DNA of 64,000 nucleotides from Pardosa pseudoannulata (Eukaryota; Arthropoda; Arachnida; Araneae; Lycosidae): assembly GCA_032207245.1 (NCBI GenBank), contig CM063509.1, positions 9,574,270 to 9,638,269 on the forward strand. Direction: 5' to 3'. Below are positions 13,966 to 25,665 of this stretch, piece by piece (within the stretch, counting starts at the first letter, position 1; each line of letters begins with the position of its first letter). The translations under genes were made by a program, and so were the position numbers. Below the pieces are notes generated by a model. It made no database searches. It saw nothing but the letters and a program-made list of their open reading frames with translations, and was not told the DNA's origin.

Positions 13966-14640
13966 TAGAGATGCAACGGTTATCCGGCCAACATGCTGCA
14001 TCCGGCTTATCCGGTCACTATACCGGATCATTGGCAGTAGCCGGATATTACAATTATCTGGAAGTACATCCGGCACCCAAACATTATACAGCGAGAAATA
14101 AAGTAAATATAACAAAAGAATGCAAAATGCTAAACAATATACTATATGAAACAATCTGTATAAGAATTTTAGAGCATTATGCCAAAAAAAAGTTTTACGG
14201 GAAAAACAATTAGGTTTATTTATACATTTTATTACAAAAAATCATAAATCAGTTTTTTCAGTCTCAGCTGTAATATTGTGTTTTTGCATCTGAGAGCACA
14301 AAAGACAAAACTTACTTTTTTGGAGGATAGAAGAATAAAGATATTTTACTAAAAAAAAGTGGTAATATGTTCTTGAAATTTTTCATACATAAACATAAGA
14401 ACCCTTAAAGAAGGAAGTCAAAGGACTATTAAAAATGCTTTTATTCAGATTTGATTCTTCTAATTGAATACTTTCGAATTGAGATTTTGAGTACTGAAAC
14501 TTATAATAAAGAAACAATTTTAAATAAATTATAGTACAAATAGTTACTAATTTAAAAACACAAAAGATGAGAAATTACTACCATTTGGTTGCAAAAATAA
14601 AGTACATAAAACTGATTTATTTAAAATAAATTTAAAAAGT
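13966..14640. mobile_element. hAT-type MITE (family H1, copy B), right end lost
   Basis: It begins with AGAGATGCAACGGTTATCC and stays collinear with the complete copy at 29467-30229 until TTTAAAAAGTGCGA. The right inverted repeat is absent. Confidence 0.75.
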
Positions 14641-14944
14641 GCGATGAACGTTCATATACGTTATACTAAAAATTTTGGTTATATAAAGTACAGATTGCAA
14701 AATTGGAAAGTACATTTAGTTAAAAACTGTAAAACATAATAACTTTATTAAAACTTCATTAAGCCTAGAAACAGCATGCTTCTAAATTATCATTACATCT
14801 AAATGTTGCCAATCTCTCTTTTACAATCTCTTACATTGTATGTTGCTAATACATAATATATAAATATATAACATACAAGTTAATATATTTTAAATACACA
14901 ACATTCACATATAGATTTATAATAGTCCTAAATACAAATTTTTT

Positions 14945-15298
14945 ACCTTCTTAATAGTTTCTCTGTTAAATACCTACGTACAGGTGTCACCACGACGGGT
15001 GGACCAAGGTTCAGTCGCAATGACTCATGAGGGATGGTTCTGAAGCCCAGGATTGCATCTGCCTCCACTCTAAATTTCCTGTTCTTCTCTTTTGGCATCC
15101 CGGTTCTCCGTCTATAAGTGCAACGACCTAAATTAGCCCAATTTGATACACGTTTGCACTACCCTCACTAATTGTCTTCAAGAGGCCAGCTAAAGCATCC
15201 AAATTCTTCCAAAATTCCTCTTCGGAGTGCATCTCTGCTGTGTATTCCCGCAGATTGCTCCTGTGGCGCGACGAACGCGCTCCGGGCACTTCAAGATT
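14945..15298 (-). pseudogene. Broken coding fragment, possibly hAT transposase C-terminal part
   Basis: On the minus strand a 56-codon frame from 15298 to a TAG at 15128 reads through HSEEEFWKNLDALAGLLKTI. A second frame, shifted and just downstream, ends at 14945 (MPKEKNRKFRVEADAI, LRLNLGPPVVV). The FW-x2-L-x2-L-x3-LK-x-I pattern resembles hAT transposases. There are no flanking exons and the base composition is richer than the surroundings. Identity is uncertain; a degraded host exon cannot be excluded. Confidence 0.3.
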
Positions 15299-15588
15299 GG
15301 TCGGTGATGTAGGGTGATCCTATCGTGTATTACTACGATATTAAATTAATTATACGCTTAGTTTGAGCTATATTTATATTCTTATCCCTTAATCAGGCAT
15401 AATAATCCAATTAAAAGAAACGAAACATTTTCCAGTCTTCTTAGAATAACAACTTTTATTCCATAACTATTTTATAAAAATTTTATAGCAAAAACCAAAA
15501 CTTGCAAACGATAAACTTGTAACAAACTGCAAACGATTTTTAAACTAAAAATAAATCATTGAGTCTGTGCTACTACAATCCAATACTC

Positions 15589-16762
15589 GACGAGTGGATC
15601 AGCCAATTTCGGTGCTACAGTTCCAAGTAAAAATTGCTTGGTTCACTAGCGCCATCTATTTACTAATATATTAACTAAAACTTTTCAAGTAAATTTTGTA
15701 TGATCTTCGGCAATTTCTGTATTATTTTATTTACATTTTTGGCAATATTTTAAATTAATTTTCTATTTTCTCCTTTTTATTTTTTTCCTCGAATTTTAAA
15801 TTTTTTATTTTCATTATTGTCGTTTTAAGTTTTTAAAATCAATTTTTGCCATTATATATAGCTCAAGCTGTCTATAATGGGCAGCAAACAGCTTGATTTT
15901 TAAAGGTTAAAAACATTATTCTGAAAAAATGTTATACATTATAATAATTTAGAAACTTACATTTTTCTATGAAAGAATATTCATAATTTTAAATTTTACT
16001 ATTTCTCTCAAAAGTATACAGCAATATTGAATAATTATTTCACTTAGTAAAGAATAAAAAAGAATTCTTGAATTTTCTTTGTTCGAAAAATATAAGCTTC
16101 TAAATTACTATATTGAATGATACTTCAATGAGTAATTTTTTCATGCTTAAATCTGGCTATTTACTCTCGATTAAAATCAACTGAGAACAAACACAACTGC
16201 TTGAATAATGCATTGTGATTGCATATTTTTACCAGATGATAGAAAGTTTCTATATTATTATATTGAATAACATTTTTTCAGAACATTGTTTTTAACCTTT
16301 AAAAATCACGCTGTTTACTGCCCATTGTAGACAGCTTAAGGTATAAAATTTATAATGGCAAAAATAAATTTTAAAAACTTAAAATAAAAAAATATAATAA
16401 AAACAGTAAAAATTTTCTTTTAAAAATTGTCAAAAATGTAAATAAAATATTAGAAATGATGCAAGCACTTATCAAGCTCATTTCTTAACAAAATTTAATT
16501 TTATAAACTTAAAACGAAAAAAACAAACTAAAACTAAAATAAAAAATTTTAAATTGAAGCAAAAATAATAAAAAAGAGAAACTAGAGAAATAAATTAAAA
16601 TATTGTCAAAAATTAAATAAAATAATACAAAAACTGCCCAAGATCATACAAAATGACTTGAATAGTTTTAGTTAATATATTAGTAAATAGATGGCGCCAG
16701 TGAATCAAGCGATTTTCTCCTGGAACTGTAGCACCGAAATTGGCTGTCCCGATCCACTCGTC
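15589..16762. mobile_element. Foldback element with long inverted arms and 7-8 bp TSD
   Basis: The left arm from 15589 (GACGAGTGGATC, CAATTTCGGTGCTACAG, AGCGCCATCTATTTACTAAT) pairs with the right arm ending at 16762 (GATCCACTCGTC). The arms continue inward to about 15956 and 16248 (GGTTAAAAACA with its complement). AATACTC flanks both sides (15582-15588 and 16763-16769), or AATACTCG if the shared G is counted. The right arm is longer through internal AT-rich duplication. The loop holds no coding frame. Confidence 0.85.
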
Positions 16763-16770
16763 AATACTCG

Positions 16771-17585
16771 CCCACCACCACCACCGGAAGATGCCTGGAG
16801 GGTCTCACGGGCCCGAATCGGGGATTGACTGTCACCACAAAACTAGTCAAAATGTGCTTAGGAACGGTCGAAATGCATATTTAAAGTTTCTTTGTACGTA
16901 TGTACAGACGTAACGCTGACACTAGTCAAAATTCGATTGAGGCATAGCAAATATGAATATTTCCGGTGAAATCCGAACACTGAAACTTTTTGCGATTATA
17001 ATACTTCCTCTATTTTGTACAAGGAGGTAAAAAATCTCCCAATCAATTATCCAAAGACAGTCGGGGAAACATTTTCTTAGCTTAACAACGAGATTTAGTT
17101 AAGATCATCAACATCAAACGATAATAAAGTACTCTGAAAAAAATAAAAAGTGGTTGCCAAATTCCATTTTACAAAATTAGCTCTTTTATCTCGATCGATC
17201 CGACGGGGCAAATAAAATTATCTGCTCTTCCGAAACTCGGTAAACTTATTATCGAATTAAGTTAAACTGTTACTTAAGGTTATTATTTGCGATTTTGGCA
17301 AAGAAAAGAAGACCTTTTATCACTGTTTTGTTTGTTTTATATACATTTTCTATGTTTCTTTTATTTAGTTAAAGAAGGTTGTATTCTTAATTTAGAATTT
17401 TTACATTCATCACATAGAGCCGCAGTGGCTCAGCACCAAATGTGTCGCTATCATAACTACAGGATTGTGAAAAATAAATGTAAACATTGTTAAAATGATT
17501 TCTACCCAAAGTTCCCAAAATTCCGGGTTTATTCCTCAAAATTCCCGGGTTTATTCCCCCCTCTTCAAAATTCTGGGTTTTTTAC
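16771..17585. other. No gene seen
   Basis: Mixed unique sequence. A short duplicated unit AAAATTCCGGGTTTATTCC/AAAATTCCCGGGTTTATTCC lies at about 17516-17555. Confidence 0.4.
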
Positions 17586-17587
17586 AT

Positions 17588-17902
17588 CTCTAGCCGGATG
17601 TCAGTATGTTTTGCACTTTTTCAATTTAAATTTATTTTAAATAAATCAGCTTTATGTATTTTATTTTTGCAACCCAATGGTAGTATTTTTCTCACCTTTT
17701 ATATTTTTTAATGAGTCCTCTATTTGTACTATAATTTATTTTCAATTTTTTCTTTAAGTTTCAGTACTCAATATCTCAGTTCGAACATTTAATTAGAAAA
17801 ATCAAATCTGAATGAAAGCATTTTTAATTTTTAATAGTCCGTTACCTTTCTTCTTTAATGATTCTTATGTTTGTGTATGAAAAATTTCGAGAACCTATTC
17901 CC

Positions 17903-17936
<34 letters not shown>

Positions 17937-18115
17937 TAAATTGTCTCTTTTTCTATCCTCCAAAAAAGTAAATTTTGTCTTCTGTGTTCTCAGATGCGAG
18001 AACACAATTTTGCGGTTAAGACTTAAAAAAAAAAAGAATGATTTATGATTTTTTGTAATGAAATGCATAAATAAACCGAATTTTTTTCCATAAAGTTTAT
18101 TTTTCTTTTTTTACA
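17588..18115. mobile_element. hAT-type MITE (family H1, copy C), inverted and truncated
   Basis: It reads as the reverse complement of the 29467-30229 element: CATCTCTAGCCGGATGTCAG, TTGCAACCCAATGGTAGTA, GAATGAAAGCATTTTTAA, TTTGTGTATGAAAAATTTC. A poly(T) run at about 17908-17933 interrupts it. The other terminus is missing. Confidence 0.7.
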
Positions 18116-18117
18116 TA

Positions 18118-18275
18118 ATGTTCCAAGTAATTTAAAATTATCACATATGCACCTAATCTATTATTTAAGCTAAATATCAAAAAAAATATTGACGTTATAT
18201 CTAAGTTCAGTGATAAAACGGATGAAAATAACGCAGATGATATTTAAGTAATTTAAAATATAAGGAATGATTCAA
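18118..18275 (-). repeat. Helitron internal fragment
   Basis: AATTTAAAATTATCACATATGCACCTAATC and the following bases match the Helitron interior at 60440-60600 and, reversed, at 3540-3660. The ends are absent. Confidence 0.6.
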
Positions 18276-18280
18276 TGAGC

Positions 18281-20400
18281 ACAGCCATCTATCTATATAG
18301 AAGGCCTGCACACTCAAACAAAATGGCGGCGGCCGAAGGCGGTTTCCCTTCTATAATCCGCAAGCAAATTGTGTTATGCCTTTTACTACTCATCAAATAT
18401 TTTTTTTTTCAAAAAATAAACTAAAATATTCAATTATTTCACTAACGTGAATATTTATTAGTAGAAAATTGTTTTGCTATAGATATTTTATTTATGTGTC
18501 AATATATATTTAAATTTTAGTTACCAAAACAACTTCATACATTACACGGGAACAGATATGATACATAGATAAAATTTTAAGCAAAGAAATTGCATTTGTA
18601 AAAAATTACACAACTGGCATCTTTTTTTTTCTTTTTACTTAGATTTCATTAAATGGTCCCATGGAAATAATATCTTAACCTTTATTCATAAAATATGATC
18701 CTTTACGGATCACATTAAAGTTAAAAGAAATAAAATCTTTAAGGATTATATTAAAGGCAGTGTTAAAAAACACTGCCTTAGTGTAAAATCATAGAACAAT
18801 TTATCACTGACAAATTTCACAATCTCATGCAAAAATATTATGCTGAGGCAAAATAATTTCCAAATTTTTCCAATTTTATTTACGTATAACATCTGGTACT
18901 AATTTGTACTACATAAACAATGAAACATAATTCAAAAGTATATAGAAAAAAAATATAAAAATGTTATTACAAGAAATATTTAAGAAAATTTTTTTTATTT
19001 TTCTCTTATTGGATTTTTTCTTAACTTCTTTAATATATTTTTCAGTCACTTTTTTAGAGTAGTTATTCAGAAATATGTTATAAATAGTTAAAATTATATT
19101 TTTGAAGTGAAGTAAATAATCATGCAAACATCATTTAGAAGACCTATTTATATCATCTATTACATTTTTAAGATATGGTTAAGTGACTGTTATTAATAAA
19201 TTGAGTTGATTATCATTTGCTATAAAATTACTGTTATACTTTAATAAAACATTTGTAAATATCTGAATGCATAAATATGTTACTTTAAGTGTAAATACAG
19301 TTTTTTTAAGTTCCTCTACTTAAAGCATCTATTAATTAAAATTTATTTATATAATTATAACAGCTTGCAAATTTTATTGAGATGGAATTTTTCTACTTTT
19401 GGCTGTTGGACATAACTATTCAAAAACTTTAAGCATGTTTATTTAACTACTTTTCTGCAGGTTATATGAGAACCTACTTATTATAAAATAGTACAGCATT
19501 GAATAAAGGTTATATTTTTATAATAAAAATGTGTAAAAACATCGCTTCTGTTGATTACTTTAGACTAATTTTTTTCTTGCATTTATAAATTTTTTTTTGG
19601 TAGTTTAATTTTTGTTAGATATGTCTTCTTAACGCCTTCGACATTCAAAATTTTAAATTGTAGAAAGTTAATAAGAAAATCTGGAAAAAAAGCTCAAGAC
19701 GTAAAAAATATGAAGCTGAGAAATCAGAAACAATTTAAAAGCGCAGATAATATTGATTCTACATAGAAATTTCCCTGTTGCTGTTGTGGTATATGAAAGC
19801 AGTTGTACATCAACTTTTATTAATAAAGCTCCTTAAAAACACATTAAAAATCAATGATGTAAGTATGCATTAATCTTTTATTGTGGTAATAATAAATAGT
19901 TTTTCTTTAAGATAAAACAGAAATTATAATTTGTGAGTTATCAACAATAGCCAAGTTGCAATACACAGCTAAAACGAAACTTTAACATAACTTAGAATAC
20001 ATTTAACTCACGGATATTAAATGTTGTATTATGTAATTATAAACTCCTTAATGAGATCTAACAATAAAATGAAACTCATTTTTAAAACGACAATTATAAT
20101 ATACAATATGATACAAAGCACACATTCATAGCAAAATATTTGAATTATTCGAAAGTAAGAATTACCATCATTCTTATGATATACTTAAATAGAAAACAGC
20201 TCATAAAATAATAGGAGAAACGATAGCAAAATTGCTACTTACCCTACATGTAATAGCAAATGTTATTTTACTTCCATAAATTTCTTTGTTTTGTTTTCAA
20301 AAGCAAATTAACTTTTTAATTTATCGCATCATAACTAAGTGAAAGAAGCAATATTTCTAGCAATGTGACGTAATCCCATGTAATTGTTTTAAGCGCAATT
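18281..20400. other. No gene seen; AT-rich, one CpG-rich patch and one hairpin
   Basis: A CAAAATGGCGGCGGCCG patch at about 18320 stands out from its AT-rich surroundings. A 9-bp perfect hairpin AAGGCAGTG/CACTGCCTT lies at about 18754-18779. The rest shows no coding signal. Confidence 0.35.
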
Positions 20401-20404
20401 TTCA

Positions 20405-21218
20405 TCGGTTAAAAGCAGCGGATTAAAATTTTCAATTTATCGCATAATAAATGGGTGAAAACGATATTTTTGGTTATCCTTATGACGTCATTCCTTTAAA
20501 TATCTCATTTATTCATTTCTTATTTTATATTATTTGAAACATCGTCTGCGTAGTATCCATTCGATTTGACCTGAAAACTTAGATATAAAGTGATTTACTT
20601 TCATTTCTATGGGACGCAAATTATACCACTTTTATATAAGAACTCATTTTAAATTTAATTCTTGGTTAATTTATACGTTACAATGAAATGTTAACAATAT
20701 TCTAACATCGAAAAGTACAACAGTAACTCTCATAGACAAATGAAAACTTATCATGTTTTATAGTTATCTTTATATTCATAAGGTTGTCAATATGAATGTG
20801 CGTTTCTGTTTCATACAAAACCATGTGGTTTGTCATAAATTTCCTTAATTTTGGACAACATTTATTAATACCGCCGAAATTAACTCTGTTGCTGTCAAAA
20901 CCTCTGCTTCCTATTCTACCACGTAATATGGCAAGATATATTAACGTTGCTAATCAGCGTACAGTAGTAATACAGTGGGTTAAACTTATATTTTACCATA
21001 AAAAAAAAGTTTGAACAAATTTAATATAAGACACAAATTCGATTATAAAAACTGAATATTGTTATAATACGCTTATAATAGAAATATATAAATATTCCAA
21101 TGACTCGAACTCAACTGTGACGAATTTAGAGAGTTATTCACAAAAAAAAATCTTAAAGTAAAAATTTAAAAGTAATATATTAAGTTCACCGTAGCGAAGC
21201 ACGGGCAAACTTGCTAGT
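20405..21218 (+). mobile_element. Helitron copy or fragment with intact 3' end
   Basis: The left part resembles the Helitron interior (TCGCATAATAAATGGGTGAAAA, CATCGTCTGCGTAGTATCCA). It ends in a CCGT/ACGG hairpin (about 21190-21205) and TTGCTAGT at 21211-21218. The 5' TC terminus was not found. Confidence 0.55.
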
Positions 21219-21357
21219 AAGCCATAAAAGAAACCAGGGCTTCCAACCGTAATTTTTTTTTTTTTTTCCGGTTTCCATTCTCGATTGTTTCGTGTTTCAG
21301 CTGCAGAAAGCGCGTTTCTTACTACAGTCAGCATTTCCAGTCATCGTGGGGGGTAGA

Positions 21358-21534
21358 TTGGTTTGGTTTGGACCGCTACTGTCTACTTTTTTGCCCCACG
21401 AGGGCTAACAAGACCGGAACCTACTGCTTAAGGCCGATTACGAACGGCTGCGAATATTCATGCCCCATGGGACTCGAACCCACGAATTTCGTTACCTAAG
21501 ATTAGCGCCCTAACCATTCGGCCATCGTTCGGCA
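21358..21534 (-). mobile_element. tRNA-derived SINE (family S), reverse
   Basis: On the minus strand it reads TGCCGAACGATGGCCGAATGG, then GGTTAGGGCGCTAAT, box B GGGTTCGAGTCCCAT and a body ending in GGTCCAAACCAAACCAA. Flanks TGGGGGGTAGA and TGGAGGGTAGA are a likely decayed target duplication. Confidence 0.8.
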
Positions 21535-21539
21535 CATGG

Positions 21540-21953
21540 AGGGTAGAAGAGATGAGGTGATTCGTTTAACTATGAGCTTTGACCTTAGAAGGGCTTTTAT
21601 TTTTAAGGGCCCTTTAAACTAGTTAATTTTTGTCAAAGGTAGTTAAAATCTCCTTAACTTTTTAAATTGGAACGTGATCAATTGCTCCATCGACCCGATC
21701 CACGGTCGTCACGTGATTTCTTATCAATTTTTGCCGTACTCTCCAAACTTTCTGGTTTTTTCTAAGTTCGGAGTTAAACTTGCCCCAAACCGGTTCTAAG
21801 ACTGCCACGTATCACCTGTAGTACTACAGGTGATAAGTTCTGGTCAAAGAATATATAAAATATTTGTTTAAGTTTATAACATTTTTTTTTTTTTTTTTTT
21901 TTTTTACATTTTCAAGCCAAAAGTGCAGTATTAATAATAAAGAAAATCCTCAA

Positions 21954-22036
<83 letters not shown>

Positions 22037-22338
22037 GTGTTTTACTGTAGAAATTCAAAATTCCTTTCCTTGATATTCTTAAAAAATTATGAAAATACTT
22101 TTAGTTTATTAGTACCTTTTATGGTTACAAGCTAGAGAACTTTTTTGACAAATAAAGTCAGCTGCCCTTTCCTAATAGCTATGCAGTCATGTAGATTTTA
22201 ATTAAATGAAGCATGGAGGTTGAGGGGTTTGTAGATATTTCAGTTACTTATGGAAGTTTAATTTTTCTTTGCATTGAATATAATAGAAAAGTCTAAAATT
22301 TTCTTCTTTCCCAGGCAACGTTGCGTATAATCAGCTAG
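21540..22338. other. Poly(T), TA array and a Helitron-like 3' end
   Basis: It contains a T run at about 21884-21905 and a TA array at 21957-22033. A Helitron-like terminus with the palindrome GCAACGTTGC and CAGCTAGT ends at 22338. No gene was seen. Confidence 0.5.
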
Positions 22339-24108
22339 TATATACACACACACACTCACACACACATATATATATATGAGTCATTTTTAAACCCTCAGAA
22401 AGTACTGTTTATAATAATGTATTTTATTCATATTTTATTTTTACTTTGATCACTCAAAAAACTTTAGATGTATATTTTTCAAAATTAGTTTTTTTTTTTT
22501 TTTTTTTTTTTTTTTGTCAAATAGGTTTATCTTATATTAATTTTTCGGCATTTTTAAAAACTTAATTCTGAAATATTGTAGGGCATTTATTGAGCATGCC
22601 TTGTCTGGTTCATAATTATTAAAATATGTTTCTTAGGAAATAGGGTTTATGTCGTTATGCCGTGTATTTCAAGTAGGTCCTTATAAATAGTCACTTTGGC
22701 CCTTAGAAAGTCCTGGAAAAAGTATGGGAACCCTGTAATCAGGCAAGCAGTTAATTGTTAAAATTAAAGCAGCTACTGTTTTAATTTAGTAACAATTAAA
22801 ACCACTGCTTAAAATATACGAATAAATTTAATATTAAATAAATAATAAATATAATTAAATAATTAATAATTAGTAAAATAATTAATTTAAATATTAAACT
22901 AAAATATTAATATATTTAATAATTTAAATAATTAAATATATAATTAATATAATTAAATCGTATATTTGTGATATGCAATTTTTGTCATTTGTAATTAATA
23001 TTTTTAGTTCTTGGTTTTTGATTATGAATGATACAAATTTGGGGAGGGGTTACTGAGAGGCACCCCTTGTTTATGGGTAGCTGCCCTGCAAAATATTTTT
23101 AACTGACAAGTATGCCACAGTATAAGAGAGTTGAGAAACCACTGATAAGAGGGATCTTCTTGCAGGTATAGCAGTCAATAATCTGTAAAAGACCCCTTTT
23201 TTTATTTAGCAAATACCACTTTTGTAGTTTTAAGGGTAGTTGGCCCGCAAAACTGTTTTTGGCTGACAAAGGTGCTATGATAAAATGAAGTTTGCAAACA
23301 CCACTTAGTATAATGGTATAAAGATAGGCTGGGAAAAATTTTATGCAATAAGAATTGATCTATCCAGTTATCTGAAGCAAATGAGAGAAACAGCATGAAA
23401 TGATACTTCCCATTATTACAATCTTTCAAGTTGGCATTAAACTTTGGGCTAGTCATTAGATACAAATTAACAACCAACCACCTAGACCAACTTAAGGGCC
23501 TTTGTTAATGCTTGTCCTATCAAGTTATCTTCCAGTCTAACTGCAAACAACTACCTACTTCCAACAAAATAATTAATCGTGCCATGTACTGTACAGGATT
23601 AGCTACAGAAGCATTAAAACTGATTTAGTTTAAAATTGTCATTTTCGCCCAGACATTAATCTAGTGGAACATTTGTGAGACAAGATTGAAAACATATCAG
23701 ACAGTTCGATTTACAACAGAATTGGTAAAAATATTAATTAAAAAATTATATATATTGAATTATTTTTATATAAATCAGGTTTTGGGATTTATATCAACTT
23801 TTTTTACTCCTAAAATTTTTTTTTAATTTATACAGCACACATTTAAGTTATTTAAGTTAGGATAAAGCTGATGATTATTGATTAAGTTATCATTATCATA
23901 TTTATCATTTTAATTATCTGTGCAATGTGCAATATTATTTACATACAAATTATGTATTAAATGCAAGAAATCTAATTTTTTTAATCCCTTGAAAACAAAC
24001 TGTTGACATTTTTTTTCATTGTTCCTAAAATTCAAAAAGTTATTCCTCAAATCACTTTTTAAAGCACTTAAAACAAATTAAATACTAGTATTAGGCAGCA
24101 AACAAATA
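22339..24108. other. No gene seen; short CA and T repeats, degenerate direct repeat
   Basis: An ACACAC/TATATA run follows 22345 and a T run lies at about 22491-22515. Two related units of roughly 70 bp, starting GGGTAGCTGCCCTGCAAAA (about 23079) and GGGTAGTTGGCCCGCAAAA (about 23234), form a degenerate direct repeat. The 91-codon minus frame at 23202-23477 has no recognised domain. Confidence 0.4.
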
Positions 24109-24748
24109 TGGTCAAACTTCGATAACTCAAAGTCCCAGGGAACCCTAACAATATTCGACTTATCCGAAGTTCGAGTTATCGAAGTTACCTCCCATTCCTC
24201 TCTACTGGCACTTAACATGGGTCGACATGGTTTAAATGGTTTAATATGGGCCATAATACTATAGTTGTATGTGTTTCAATTTTTTAATAGCCTATGTAAA
24301 ACAACAAAAGAAAAATGGGATCAAAAGGTTTATTAAAACTCACAAAATTTGGCCTCATTACATATTAATTAGTATACATACCATGTCAATCTCATTTGAA
24401 AAAAGCAGTTAGTTTTTGTTATTTGCATTTTTTAAGGTTGGTAGAATTCACAAAGTCACTTAATTTTTGAACACAGTTAAATAGTGTGTGGACAATGGAG
24501 GGGGCGAAGTGGATACCATTGCAATTCACAGAAGGAAGACATGAGTGGACTTGCATTTGAAGATTTGAACTGAATTGTGTTTTTTACTGGGGAAATCTAT
24601 CACAAAAATTTCGACTTAGAAGATGTTCACTTCGAGTTATCGAGACACTTTTTTAAAGAAAACTATAGAAATGATTTGGGATTTGATTAAAAGTTTGAGT
24701 TAGTGGATTATTCGACTTATAGGAAGTCGAGTTATCGAAGTTCGACTG
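24109..24748. mobile_element. Tigger/pogo-type MITE (family T3)
   Basis: Ends TGGTCAAACTTCGATAACTC and GAGTTATCGAAGTTCGACTG are inverted repeats flanked by TA, the pogo/Tigger layout. Extra copies of the TTCGAGTTATCGA motif lie subterminally. No transposase coding was seen. Confidence 0.8.
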
Positions 24749-24929
24749 TATAAAGGCCTTATCATATATTAAACAGTATGCACTGAAAAAGCAGCGGATT
24801 CCAGTTTGCAAATCCTGTTCCCAATGAAGAGTGCACAAATTTGTTACTTGATATTTTTCAACTGATTTGTTTTGATTTAGTTAGCATGATAAAACCTTTA
24901 ATTGGTTGAAAGCTGAGTGATGGCCTAAT

Positions 24930-25120
24930 GATGTTAGGGTTGGAGTGCTACAATCTACTTTTAATGAGACTAGGACCTACTACTTAAAGCTGAAGAACTG
25001 CAAACATCCATACCAGAAATGGTATTGGAACATACAAGCTTCAGTACCTAAGATGAGTAATAAAGTTTGTAGGTGTGAATCCAACTACTAGCATGGATAT
25101 TCATAGACATTCAGAATGAG
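24930..25120. repeat. Rearranged SINE family S pieces
   Basis: A reverse-oriented SINE body (GGAGTGCTACAATCTACTTT, ACTTAAAGCTGAAG) is followed by a forward piece (TTTGTAGGTGTGAATCCAAC, GCATGGATATTCATAGACAT). The pieces face each other and both are diverged. Confidence 0.5.
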
Positions 25121-25121
25121 C

Positions 25122-25661
25122 CCCTCTGGCTGCTCTTCCCGCTATTTCTACGGGCAACTCAAATCTAGCAAAATTTGCTTATCCCGCAGTTTTCGCGGAC
25201 AATTGCTTTCTTCTTTTTTTGAAGAGCGCATCCCACTTTTTCACAGTTTAAACAGTGAAATAAATTATATACAATATTAGACGTTTAAGTATGTAATAAA
25301 TAGTATTATATGAATAGAACTATAGTTATATTAGATAATATAATATTATAATAAGAATATATTTATATAATTATATATTTATGTTATGTATTTATTACAT
25401 AATATAATTATAATGTCATATATTACATGATATAATTATAATGTAATGAAATTAACTCTAATTCAGCTAAAATTTATTAAAAAAATTTTTTCTTCTGATA
25501 ACATCTAAAATTGGTTTTCGATAAAAAAAATCTATATAAAAAATCTTTTCTAGAAAGAAAAAGTGCACATTCCATTTATCAATATATATATATTTAAAAT
25601 ATATAACAAAAATGCACAATTTTTTAATCTGTTTTGCACTACAAATTGAGCAGTCAGAGGG
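25122..25661 (+). mobile_element. TTAA-type MITE (family X, copy 1)
   Basis: It is collinear with the element at 51225-51785: GGCAACTCAAAT, AGCAAAATTTGCTTATCC, TTTTTCACAGTTTAAACAGTG, CTACAAATTGAGCAGTCA. Termini CCCTCTGGCTGCTC and GAGCAGTCAGAGGG are inverted repeats. The right TTAA at 25662 is also the left TTAA of the next element. The left TTAA is lost. Confidence 0.75.
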
Positions 25662-25665
25662 TTAA

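Noticed and set aside
23202..23477. 91-codon minus-strand open frame
   Set aside because: It overlaps the degenerate 70-bp direct repeat and has no recognisable motif.
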